Below are positions 54,868 to 63,287 of a stretch of 64,000 nt of DNA, piece by piece. The position numbers were made by a program, and so were the translations under genes. Every line of letters begins with the position of its first letter. Within the stretch, counting starts at the first letter, position 1. Below the pieces are notes generated by a model, which did no database searches, was not told the origin of the DNA, and saw only the letters and a list, made by a program, of their open reading frames with translations. This stretch comes from Nannocystis exedens (GTDB lineage Bacteria > Myxococcota_A > Polyangia > Nannocystales > Nannocystaceae). Where the stretch lies: assembly GCF_002343915.1 (NCBI RefSeq), contig NZ_NETK01000001.1, forward strand, positions 620,001 through 684,000, written 5' to 3'.

Positions 54868-56523
54868 GTGAGACTCCGGCTGCTCCTCGCCCTCGCCTTC
54901 GCGCCCTCCTGCATCGACTTCGTCCTCGACGCCGACCTCGACGGCCCGCAGGTCGTCGCCAGCGACCTGCCCGGCCCGCGCGCCGTCGAGGTCCCGGTGG
55001 CGGGCCCGTGGCGGCTCGAGTTCAGCGAGCCGCTCGACCCTCGCCGCCTGCGCGTCGCCCTGCTCGCCTGGGACACCGTCGGCGCCTGCGCGCTCACCCC
55101 CGAGTGCGACGAGGGCAGCTGCGAGCGCGGGCGCTGCCAGATCGACCCGGTCGCCGACGCCGACCTCCGCGCGCTCGAGCGCGGCGACCCGCTCGAGCGC
55201 GCCATCCCGCTCGCGCTGACGCTCGAGGACCTGCCCGATCGGCCAGGTACCCGCCTCCATGTCACCCCCGAGCGTCCGCTCGAAGCGCACGCCCGCCACA
55301 GCCTGCTGGTGTTCGCCCGCGACCGCCGCGGCGCCCCGCTGGTCGACGACGACGGCGAGGCCGCCGTGTGGCGGCGTGACCTCGTCACGGCCGGTCCCGC
55401 CAGCTCCGGCCCGGCGCCGCGGCTCGTCTCGCCGCCGCCCGGCGCCGACCTCGTGCCCACCGATCTCGCCCGCGTCGACACCGCCTTCCCCCGCCCGGTC
55501 GTCGCCGCCCCTGGCGACACCTTGCAGCTGCGCGCCGCCGATCACCACCGCGACCTCCTCGACCCCGTCCCGTGCCCCGGCTGGGTGCCCGGCCTCTGCC
55601 TGTCCTGGAGGACATCCGCGCCGCTGCTCCCCGGCGTCGTCTACGAGCTCGGCGGCGGCAGCTTGCGCGACCGCGCGGGCCGCCGGGTCGTCGCGCCGCG
55701 CGAGTTCGCCGCCTTTCGCAGCGGCCCCGGCCCCGACCTCCGCCCGCCCGACCTCGCCGGTCTGTCCTTCGCCCAGGTCGGCCGCTGCCTCCACGCCCGC
55801 CTGCACGCCCACGAGCCGCTGCGCCTGCGCCTCACCGCCGGCCCCGGCGCGCGCGAGCTCGTGGCCCCGCCCGGCCCCGTCGACCTCGCCCTCCGCCTCG
55901 ACGCCCCCGCGGGCGCCCGCGTCACCGCCACCCTCCAGGCCTGGGATCTCGCCGGTCGCGCCGCCGAGCGCAGCTCGGAACATGTCCTCGGGGGCAGCTT
56001 CGATCGCGGCGCCCCGCCGCTCGCGCTCGCCGAGGTGCTGGCCAACCCGCGCGGCCGCGAGCCGGCGCAGGAGTTCGTCGAGCTGGCCGACCTCCGCGCC
56101 GCCGGCGACCCGCTCCTCGTCAGCGGCCTGCGCCTCGTCGACGGTCCCGCGGGCGCCCTCGACCTCGCCGGCGGCGATCTCCTGCCGCCGTTCACCTCCG
56201 CGCCCGGCCAGCGCCACGTCGTCGTCCCCGCCGCCTACGACCCGGCCCAGGGCGACGATCCCGGCCCCCCGCCGGGCGCCTCGCTGCTGCGCGTCGACGC
56301 CTCGCTGGCGGCCGGCGGGCTCAAGAACAGCCCCGGCGAGGCGCTCATCCTGGTCTTCGAGTCAGGTCCGAAAGGCCCTGTCGTATTGGACAGCTACGGC
56401 GGCTGGCACGACCCGGGCGATCTCCCGGGGCGCTCGCTCGCCCGCGACCCGGGCGGCTGCGACACCCCCGCCGCCTGGGCGCCGCACCCGAGCGGCCGCG
56501 CGAACCCGGGCACCGGCCCGTGA
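54868..56523 (+). CDS. Lipoprotein-like exported protein with lamin-tail-like domain
   Basis: 551 residues. N-terminal hydrophobic leader ending in APSC, a weak lipobox; GTG 54868 starts it. The rest is beta-rich, with a C-terminal region LAEVLANPRGREPAQEFVELADLRAAGDP that resembles the lamin-tail (LTD) fold often found at the end of large secreted proteins. Contains 14-bp repeat pairs or arrays (55,231-55,259, 55,600/55,614, 55,982/55,996, 56,350-56,392); the last has four cores and encodes SGPKGPVVLDSYGG. Function unknown. Confidence 0.65.
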   Translation: MRLRLLLALAFAPSCIDFVLDADLDGPQVVASDLPGPRAVEVPVAGPWRLEFSEPLDPRRLRVALLAWDTVGACALTPECDEGSCERGRCQIDPVADADLRALERGDPLERAIPLALTLEDLPDRPGTRLHVTPERPLEAHARHSLLVFARDRRGAPLVDDDGEAAVWRRDLVTAGPASSGPAPRLVSPPPGADLVPTDLARVDTAFPRPVVAAPGDTLQLRAADHHRDLLDPVPCPGWVPGLCLSWRTSAPLLPGVVYELGGGSLRDRAGRRVVAPREFAAFRSGPGPDLRPPDLAGLSFAQVGRCLHARLHAHEPLRLRLTAGPGARELVAPPGPVDLALRLDAPAGARVTATLQAWDLAGRAAERSSEHVLGGSFDRGAPPLALAEVLANPRGREPAQEFVELADLRAAGDPLLVSGLRLVDGPAGALDLAGGDLLPPFTSAPGQRHVVVPAAYDPAQGDDPGPPPGASLLRVDASLAAGGLKNSPGEALILVFESGPKGPVVLDSYGGWHDPGDLPGRSLARDPGGCDTPAAWAPHPSGRANPGTGP

Positions 56524-56565
56524 ACGTTGCCGACCGGCGCGCGATCGGCGATGCTCCGCCGCCGC

Positions 56566-58818
56566 ATGGCGTCCCCCGAGACCCCCGCAGACGACGCCGC
56601 CGGCGAGCGGATCGAGGGGGCCGTGCTGCGCGTCGTCCACCACAACCCGCAGACCCGCTACACGGTGCTACGGGTGGTGCGGCCCGGCGAGGTCGCGCCG
56701 CAGACGTGGGTCGGCCGCTCGACCGGCATCGAGGAGGGCATGCAGGTCACGGCCGCGGGCGAGTGGACGCACCACCCGAACTACGGCAAGCAATTCAACT
56801 TCGCCAGGATCGCCGCCAAGGCCCCGACCACCCTGCCGGGCATCCAGCGCCGGCTCGAGCGCTACCCCGGCCTCGGCGCCGAGAAGGCCGAGCGGATCGT
56901 CCAGCGCTTCGGCCTCGACACCCTGGCGATCCTGGACAAGTCGCCGCGCCGCCTGCTCGAGGTCGAGGGCATCGGCCCGAAGACGCTCGAGCGGATCTTG
57001 GCCCACCACACCGCGCGCGGCGGCCCGACGGCGGAGATCGAGAATCAATTGCTCGAGCTCGATCTGCCGACCCACTTCGCCGACGCGATCAGCCAGCGCT
57101 TCGGCGAGACCGCGCTCACCGTCCTGCGCCAGCACCCCTACCGCCTGGCCCGCGAGGTCCGCGGGATCGGCTTCATCACCGCCGACAAGATCGCCCGCGC
57201 CCTCGGCGTCGACCTCGAGAGCGACGAGCGCATCGAGGCCGGCCTGTTCCACACCCTCGAGCAGTCGGAGCAGAACGGCCACTGCGCCCTGCCGCTGCCG
57301 ATCCTCGTGCAGAACGCCGAGCGCCTGCTCGAGCTCCCGCCGGTCCGCATCGAGGCCGCGGCGATGGCCCTGGTCCGCTCCGGCGCGCTCGTGCTCGACC
57401 AGCGCGAGGGCGACGAGGGCGAGCCGCTGCCGCCGCTGTGCTACCCGCCGCGCTTCTACGACGCCGAGCGCAACGTCGCCGAGATCCTCACCGACATCGC
57501 CCTCGGCGCCGGCAAGGGTCGCGGGCGCTGGACCGAGGTCGCGCCGCCGCCGGGGCTGTCGGCCGGCCAGCTCGCCGCGATCGCGGCGATCCGCGACGCC
57601 GGCCTGGTCGTTTTGACCGGAGGGCCAGGGACGGGCAAGAGCACCGTCACCCGCGCGATCATCGACACCGCGCTCGCCAACGAGTCGCCGGTGCTGCTGG
57701 CCGCGCCCACCGGTCGGGCCGCCAAGCGGCTCGCCGAGGCCACCGGTCAGCGCGCCACCACGATCCACCGCCTGCTCGAGATCGAGGGCGGCACCGGCGA
57801 GTTCTTCCACAACGCCCACAACCCGCTGCCCGAGGGCCTGGTCGTGATCGACGAGGCGTCGATGCTCGACCTCCCGCTGGCCGAGGCGCTGCTGCTGGCG
57901 CTCACGCCCCAGCACCGGCTCCTCCTGGTCGGCGACGCCGATCAGCTGCCCTCGGTCGGCCCCGGCAACGTCCTGCGCGACGTCCTCGCCGCGGCCGACC
58001 GGCCCGACTCGCCGATCCCGGTGGTGCGCCTGACCCAGATCTTCCGCCAGGCCGAGGGCTCGTCGATCGTCACCTCGGCCCACGCGATCCTGCGCGGCAA
58101 GGTCCCCGAGTCCGACCGCGCCGAGGGCGGCCAGTTCTACGTCGTCCAGGCCCGCGACAGCGAGCGCGCCCACGAGCTCGTGCTCAAGGCGATCACCGAG
58201 CGGATCCCCAAGGCCTACGGCCTCGACCCGCGCACCGAGGTCCAGGTGCTGTGCCCGATGCACAAGGGCAAGGCCGGCACCGAGGCCCTCAACGCCGCGC
58301 TGCAGGCCCACCACACCGCCGGCGCGCCCGAGCTGGTGCTGCCCGGCCGCCCGCCGCGGACCTTCCGCGTCGGCGACCGCGTGATGCAGACCAAGAACGA
58401 CCACGAGCGCGGCGTCTTCAACGGCGACATCGGCCTCGTCACCGCCGTCGACCCCGAGCGCCAGATCCTCACCGTCGAGATCGACGGCGACCCTGTCCCT
58501 TACGACAGCAAGCAGCTCAGCGCGCTGCAGCTCGCCTACGCCGTCTCGATCCACAAGAGCCAGGGCAGCGAGTTCCCCGCCGTGGTCGTGCCGCTGCTCG
58601 GCGAGCACCACGTCATGCTCCGCCGCAACCTGCTCTACACCGCCGTCACCCGCGCCCGCCGCCTGTGCGTCCTGGTCGCCGACCCGCGCGCCCTGACCCA
58701 GGCCGTCCACCGCAGCGACGCCGCCCGCCGGTTCACCGGACTGCGCGAGCGCCTGCTCGCCGCCCTGCGCGAGCGCCTCGGCGAGCGCCGGACCGTGCGC
58801 CACATCGACGGCGCGTGA
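56566..58818 (+). CDS. recD2: RecD2-type ATP-dependent DNA helicase (RecD-like)
   Basis: 750 residues. N-terminal OB-like region, helix-hairpin-helix repeats (LPGIQRRLERYPGLGAEKAERIV, RRLLEVEGIGPKTLERILA), then SF1B helicase motifs: I (GGPGTGKST near residue 352), Ia, II (VIDEASMLD), III (LLVGDADQLPSVGPG), IV/V and VI (SIHKSQGSEFPAVV, LYTAVTRARRL). RecD2 proteins act without RecBC. I chose ATG 56566; ATG 56551 and TTG 56527 are alternatives. It begins just after the lipoprotein gene and is not in a recBC context. Confidence 0.93.
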   Translation: MASPETPADDAAGERIEGAVLRVVHHNPQTRYTVLRVVRPGEVAPQTWVGRSTGIEEGMQVTAAGEWTHHPNYGKQFNFARIAAKAPTTLPGIQRRLERYPGLGAEKAERIVQRFGLDTLAILDKSPRRLLEVEGIGPKTLERILAHHTARGGPTAEIENQLLELDLPTHFADAISQRFGETALTVLRQHPYRLAREVRGIGFITADKIARALGVDLESDERIEAGLFHTLEQSEQNGHCALPLPILVQNAERLLELPPVRIEAAAMALVRSGALVLDQREGDEGEPLPPLCYPPRFYDAERNVAEILTDIALGAGKGRGRWTEVAPPPGLSAGQLAAIAAIRDAGLVVLTGGPGTGKSTVTRAIIDTALANESPVLLAAPTGRAAKRLAEATGQRATTIHRLLEIEGGTGEFFHNAHNPLPEGLVVIDEASMLDLPLAEALLLALTPQHRLLLVGDADQLPSVGPGNVLRDVLAAADRPDSPIPVVRLTQIFRQAEGSSIVTSAHAILRGKVPESDRAEGGQFYVVQARDSERAHELVLKAITERIPKAYGLDPRTEVQVLCPMHKGKAGTEALNAALQAHHTAGAPELVLPGRPPRTFRVGDRVMQTKNDHERGVFNGDIGLVTAVDPERQILTVEIDGDPVPYDSKQLSALQLAYAVSIHKSQGSEFPAVVVPLLGEHHVMLRRNLLYTAVTRARRLCVLVADPRALTQAVHRSDAARRFTGLRERLLAALRERLGERRTVRHIDGA

Positions 58819-59258
58819 GCGCCGTGGCCACGCTTTTCGGACATGTCCTTTACGACATGCCCTGACGGACATGGTTTATCAGGCATGTCCTCGAGGGCAT
58901 GTCCGAACGCCCTCCGCGGCGCGCCGGCCCCCTGGCCCGGGCGTGACCTGGCCGCGCGGGATCGGCGCCAGGCGCTGCGGCGGCCCGGGGTGGCGCCGCG
59001 GCTCGATCTCCGTCGCCTTCGCGGCCTCTTCACGGTCGGCGACGTCGCCTTCTCGCGGTGGAACTCCCGGGGTCGACGAAGGCGCCGGGGCAGCCGGTCG
59101 CCGCGTCCGCCGCCGGCCGGCGCACGAGCCGGAACGCACGTTCCGACGCACTGCCGGCGCGCCCCCGGGCCTCGGCGAGGACGCGCCCCAGGGCCCCCTC
59201 CCCGGCCTTGCGGGGTGCTTTTTTCCGTCTGGCGCGTGTGGTACTGACCTCGGTCAGC
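58819..59258. repeat. Spacer with a five-core 14-bp array and a terminator
   Basis: Cores at 58,843, 58,857, 58,871, 58,885 and 58,899 (GGACATGTCC, CGACATGCCC, GGACATGGTT, GGCATGTCC, GGGCATGTCC), exactly 14 bp apart, directly after the recD2 stop. The rest is GC-rich with no gene supported apart from the terminator below. Confidence 0.85.
59199..59225 (+). terminator. Candidate intrinsic terminator upstream of yebC
   Basis: CCCCG (59,200-59,204) pairs with CGGGG (59,211-59,215), followed by TGCTTTTTT. It would end transcription from recD2, about 35 nt before the yebC ATG, or act as an attenuator. Confidence 0.55.
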
Positions 59259-60005
59259 ATGTCCGGCCACAGCAAATGGTCCACGATTAAGCGCAAGAAG
59301 GGGGCGCTCGACGCCCAGCGTGGCAAGATCTTCACCAAGATCGCCCGCGAGATCATGGTCGCCGCGAAGGACGGCGGCGGCGACCCGGCCGGCAACCCGC
59401 GCCTGCGCACCGCGCTCTTGGCCGCCAAGGCCGCCAACATGCCGAAGGAGAACCAGGAGCGGGCGATCAAGAAGGGCACCGGCGAGCTCGCCGGCGTCAC
59501 CTTCGAGAACGTGCTCTACGAGGGCCGCGGCCCCGGTGGTTCGTGCTTCATCGTCGAGGTGCTGACCGACAACAAGAACCGCACGGTCGCCGAGATCCGC
59601 ACCGCCTTCGGCAAGTCGGGCGGCGAGATGGTGTCGAACGGCGCCGTCGCCTGGATGTTCGACCACAAGGGCGTGCTCGAGGTGCCCAAGGCCAAGATCA
59701 GCGAGGAGGCGCTGATGGAGCGCGCCCTCGGGGCCGGCGGCGAGGACATCCAGGACTGGGGCGAGACCTGGGCGATCATGTCGTCGCCGAGCGACCTCGC
59801 CGGGCTGCAGTCCGAGCTCGCCGATCTCGAGCCGACCGGCGGCGTGCAGTGGATCGTCAAGCCCGAGAACGAGAAGGCGCTCGACGGCGACGTGGCGGTC
59901 TCGGTGGCCAAGTTGTGGGCCAAGCTCGACGAGCACGACGACGTCCAGAGCTGCTACACCAACGCCACCCTGCCCGACGACGTCATGGAGGAGCACGGCC
60001 CGTAG
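59259..60005 (+). CDS. YebC/PmpR-family regulatory and translation factor
   Basis: 248 residues, standard. MSGHSKWSTIKRKKGALDAQRGKIFTKIAREI opens the family, then AAKDGGGDPAGNPRLR, NMPKENQERAIKKGTGEL, YEGRGPGGSCFIVE and KSGGEMVSNGAVAWMFDHKG. YebC proteins are DNA-binding regulators or, by recent reports, help ribosomes at polyproline stretches. Typically sits upstream of ruvC, as here (13 nt gap). Confidence 0.95.
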   Translation: MSGHSKWSTIKRKKGALDAQRGKIFTKIAREIMVAAKDGGGDPAGNPRLRTALLAAKAANMPKENQERAIKKGTGELAGVTFENVLYEGRGPGGSCFIVEVLTDNKNRTVAEIRTAFGKSGGEMVSNGAVAWMFDHKGVLEVPKAKISEEALMERALGAGGEDIQDWGETWAIMSSPSDLAGLQSELADLEPTGGVQWIVKPENEKALDGDVAVSVAKLWAKLDEHDDVQSCYTNATLPDDVMEEHGP

Positions 60006-60018
60006 GCCGCGGACCCCG

Positions 60019-60522
60019 TTGACGCCTGCCACGCGGATCCTCGGCGTCGATCCCGGAACGCGGATCGTCGGCTACGGCCTCCTCGATCACCGGCACGGGG
60101 CTCGCCCCGCCTACGTCGAGTGTGGCGTCATCCGCCTGCGCGAGGAAGACCCGATGCCGGTGCGCCTGTCCGTCCTCGCCCGCACGATCGCCGAGCTCAT
60201 CGCCGAGTTCGGCCCGCGCGTCCTCTCGCTCGAGGCCGCCTTCCACGGCGTCAACGCCAGCTCCGCGCTCAAGCTGGGCCAGGCCCGCGGCGCCGTGATG
60301 GCCGTCGCCGCCGAGCGCGGCCTCGAGGTCGCCGAGTACCCGCCCGCCTACGTCAAGCGCGCCGTCGTCGGCCACGGCCGCGCCACCAAGCAGGACGTCA
60401 TGGCTCGCGTGCAGCTGCTGTTCGGGCTGGCGCGCCCCCCCACGGCCGACGCCGCCGACGCCCTCGCCATCGCGCTGTGCCACGCGCACGCGCCCAAGCT
60501 GCCCCGGAGGACAGGTCCATGA
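60019..60522 (+). CDS. ruvC: Crossover junction endodeoxyribonuclease RuvC
   Basis: Resolves Holliday junctions. 167 residues. Metal ligands: D in ILGVDPGTRIVGYG, E in VLSLEAAF, and the D pair in TADAADALAIALCHAH. TTG start 60019, as no ATG/GTG lies nearby in frame. The stop overlaps the ruvA ATG (ATGA), and the overlap lies in a 14-bp repeat core. Confidence 0.93.
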   Translation: MTPATRILGVDPGTRIVGYGLLDHRHGARPAYVECGVIRLREEDPMPVRLSVLARTIAELIAEFGPRVLSLEAAFHGVNASSALKLGQARGAVMAVAAERGLEVAEYPPAYVKRAVVGHGRATKQDVMARVQLLFGLARPPTADAADALAIALCHAHAPKLPRRTGP

Positions 60523-61148
60523 TCGGCTGGTTGTCGGGCATCGTCGTCCACCGCGACGCCAGGCAGGGCGTCGTCGTCCTCAACGTCGGCGGCGTCGGCT
60601 ACGAGCTGCGCGTGTCGCTGCAGACCCTGGCCGCCGTCGGCGACCCCGACGAGCACTGCGCGCTGTGGGTCCACACCCACGCCCGCGAGGACGCGCTGCT
60701 GCTGTTCGGCTTCGCCACCCAGGCCGAGAAGCAGCTGTTCCTGCTGCTGACCGGCGTGCCCAAGGTCGGCCCCAAGCACGCGATGGCGGTCCTCGGCGGC
60801 TTCCCGCTGGCCGAGCTGGTCGATCACCTCACGCAGGGCCGCGAGGTCATGCTGACGAAGATCCCCGGCATCGGCAAGAAGACCGCCGAGCAGATCTTGC
60901 TGTCGCTCGCCGACAAGGTCGCCAGCTTCGCCGCCGAGCTCGAGGGCCCCCCGCGCGGCCCGGCCCCTGCCAAGGCCGAGCCCGAGCCGCCGGCGATCGT
61001 CGAGGAGGCCAAGCAGGTGCTGGTCGACCTCGGCTGGCGCGTCAAGGAGGTCGAGGTCGCCCTGGCCAAGCTCACCGCCGGCGGCCCCGTCACCGCTTCG
61101 CTCGACGACCTGGTCCGCCGGACCCTGGCCCAGCTGATGGAGCGCTGA
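60519..61148 (+). CDS. ruvA: Holliday junction branch migration factor RuvA
   Basis: 209 residues. Binds four-way junctions and loads RuvB. N-terminal OB domain (MIGWLSGIVVHRDARQGVVVLNVGGVGYELRVS), the HhH domain (LLTGVPKVGPKHAMAVLGG, LTKIPGIGKKTAEQILLSL) and the C-terminal domain III (EEAKQVLVDLGWRVKEVEVAL). ruvB is not in this window. The repeat GGAGGACAGGTCC just before ATG provides the Shine-Dalgarno GGAGG. Confidence 0.95.
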   Translation: MIGWLSGIVVHRDARQGVVVLNVGGVGYELRVSLQTLAAVGDPDEHCALWVHTHAREDALLLFGFATQAEKQLFLLLTGVPKVGPKHAMAVLGGFPLAELVDHLTQGREVMLTKIPGIGKKTAEQILLSLADKVASFAAELEGPPRGPAPAKAEPEPPAIVEEAKQVLVDLGWRVKEVEVALAKLTAGGPVTASLDDLVRRTLAQLMER

Positions 61149-61422
61149 GGCGCTTTGAGGCATGTCCATCGGGACATGCTTTGAAGCACCGGTCTCGAAG
61201 GACATGTCGTCCCAGACATGTCACGGGACACCGCGCAGCGCCGGCGATCGCTCGCGGACGAGCGTCCTGCCCCTCGGGACAGCCGGCGGCCGCGACGGCC
61301 CGGATGGCCGCCGCCCCGCGACGGCCGCTCCTTCGCGGCGCGCGGGCCGATCCGGCCCCGGCCCGCCTGGCCCGGCACAGCGGCGCCCGTGGTCGTCACG
61401 GCGACCTGTCTCTCAAACCAGC
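61149..61422. repeat. Spacer with a five-core 14-bp repeat array
   Basis: Cores at 61,162, 61,176, 61,190, 61,204 and 61,218 (GGCATGTCC, GGACATGCTT, GCACCGGTCT, GGACATGTCG, GACATGTCAC), directly after the ruvA stop. Further pairs at 61,267/61,281 and 61,406/61,420. No gene supported. Confidence 0.85.
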
Positions 61423-62838
61423 TCAGCCGCCGGCCGTCTGCAGCTCGGCGACATACCAGTCGCCCCACTCGAGCCGCATCTGCATCACCAGCGTGGTCGG
61501 CTGGCGGCCGTCGGCGTCGCGGTTGCGGAGGGTGACGACCGCGTGCGGCGCGTAGGCGCCGGGCACGATCTCCAGCCGCTCGACCTCGAGGTGAGCGCCG
61601 CGCTTGAAGCGGCCGGTCGCCTCGGCGAACGCGAAGGTGCGGGCGGCGTCGACGGTCTGCAGGCGCATCATCGCCGCGTTCATGGCCGCGTCCTGGTCGC
61701 TCTCGGCGAAGTAGCGGGCGCCGACGTAGGCCTGGGCGAACTCGAAGAAGAAGCTGATCACCTGGTCCTTCGACAGCGCGCCCTCGACCCCGAGCGCCTC
61801 CATGAAGCCGCGGGTGCCGGTGCGGAGGACGACGTCCTGGACCTTGGAGAACGGCAGCTCCTCGGCGCCGGTCGGCTGGGAGTCGATGATGTCCTCGAGC
61901 GCGGCCACGAACTGCTGGACCGCCGCGCGCCCGTCGCCCGGCAGCTGCTCGGCGATCGTCGTCATGGTGCGCTGGCGGATCTTCCGGCTGTAGGTCGGCG
62001 ACATCATGCGCCGCGCGACCTCGAGGTCGCCGCCGTCGAGCGCCTTGAGGAAGCCGCGGGCCCGCTCCGCCGCGCGCGCGCTCTGCTCGGCGGGGGTGTC
62101 CATCGCCGGGCGCTCGCTCAGCATCTGCGCCGCCTCGGCGATCGGGATCGCGTAGCCGCCGACGCGGTGCTTCCACGTCCAGCTGACGACCCCGACCACA
62201 CGGCCGTAGCGGTCGAGCACCGGCCCGCCGCTCTGCCCGCGCCGCACCGCCTGCGACAGCCCGAAGAACGCCCCCGGCCCGACCGCGGGGTTGTAGACCT
62301 CGAGCTCGCGGACGTTGCCGGTGCGCGCCACGAACCCGGTGGGCCGCTTGCCGCCCGCGCCCGCGGCCTCGTCCTCGCCCGGGCGCGCCAGCAGCAGCAC
62401 GCGGTCCTTGGCGTGCAGGTACTCCTCGATCGGCGCCGAGCCGACTGTCGCAAGGGACAGGGACGGCAGCGGCGCGTCGACGTCGAGCTTGATCAGCGCG
62501 AGGTCGCGGCTCGGGTCGATGTAGACGATGCGGACCGCGGCGAAGCTGCGCTGGGGCCGGAGCGCCGGGAACGTGACGTCCTCGATGTGGTCGGCGTCCT
62601 CGATCACGTGGCGGTTGGTGATGAGGTAGCCGTCGGGATCGACCACGAACGCGAGGCCGCGGCCGACGTCGGTCGAGATCACCGCGACCGCGGCGGCCCC
62701 CTTCTGCGCCACCGCCAGGTCCCCTTGCACGCGCCCGGTCTTGCCGCGCTCGAGCGTCACGTCGCCGATCGGACGGCTCGCGCAGCCCAGGGCGACGAGG
62801 GCGGCGCAGAGCGACAGGATCCGGAGCGCAGCAGGCAC
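61423..62838 (-). CDS. Trypsin-like serine protease lipoprotein (S1C/HtrA-like)
   Basis: 471 residues. Lipobox LVALGC at about residue 20. Catalytic triad H77 (ITNRHVIEDA), D112 (PSRDLALIK) and S203 (RRGQSGGPVL). The C-terminal ~230 residues are not PDZ-like; they hold helices and a beta region (AYAPHAVVTLRNRDADGRQPTTLVMQMRLEWGDWYVAELQ) perhaps regulatory. GTG 62838 chosen, placing the lipobox near residue 18; an earlier start at 62907 is possible. Surface or periplasmic protease; partner unknown. Confidence 0.8.
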   Translation of the reverse strand: MPAALRILSLCAALVALGCASRPIGDVTLERGKTGRVQGDLAVAQKGAAAVAVISTDVGRGLAFVVDPDGYLITNRHVIEDADHIEDVTFPALRPQRSFAAVRIVYIDPSRDLALIKLDVDAPLPSLSLATVGSAPIEEYLHAKDRVLLLARPGEDEAAGAGGKRPTGFVARTGNVRELEVYNPAVGPGAFFGLSQAVRRGQSGGPVLDRYGRVVGVVSWTWKHRVGGYAIPIAEAAQMLSERPAMDTPAEQSARAAERARGFLKALDGGDLEVARRMMSPTYSRKIRQRTMTTIAEQLPGDGRAAVQQFVAALEDIIDSQPTGAEELPFSKVQDVVLRTGTRGFMEALGVEGALSKDQVISFFFEFAQAYVGARYFAESDQDAAMNAAMMRLQTVDAARTFAFAEATGRFKRGAHLEVERLEIVPGAYAPHAVVTLRNRDADGRQPTTLVMQMRLEWGDWYVAELQTAGG

Positions 62839-63287
62839 AACCTCCAGGCTACGGCACGCCTCGGGCGCGGGCCAGCCCGGCGCCAAATCTCGTGTGGTGG
62901 CGCCCACGGACGCGCTCCGCGGCCCGGGCGCGCCGCCGCGCGAACTTCAGCGTCCCTGCGGGCCGCCGCGGCCGAGCCCGCACCCGCCGTCGCGGCCACC
63001 GACATGTCACCTATCCCGAAGAACCTGTCCCAAAAGCCAGCACGAACATCGCCCGCGGAGGGCGCGCGGCGAGGTGGGGAGTGGGCCGAGATCCGGCCCG
63101 CCGATCCACGGGCAGCCTCGCAGATCATGAGTCGGCGTTCATCGAACGCGCCCACGCCCGCAATCGCGGAAAGCGGCACCCCTGTCGCTCCCGGCCCACG
63201 CGGCGGCGCATGCCCTGCCACACGCGCGCCGCCGGCCGCAGCCGAGATCGCCGCCGCACCGCTGTGATAGCGTGCGGTCGGACCCCT
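62839..63287. other. 449-nt spacer between divergent genes
   Basis: No gene supported. Contains 14-bp cores at 63,004, 63,025 and 63,039 (GACATGTCA, AACCTGTCC, AGCCAGCACG), the last two 14 bp apart. TAGCGT (63,268-63,273) lies 14 nt before the next ATG. Confidence 0.6.

Noticed and set aside
57615..57645. Repeat core in the recD2 Walker A region (GGGCCAGGGACGGGC)
   Set aside because: The bases are dictated by the conserved GGPGTGKST motif, so the match to the repeat is coincidental.
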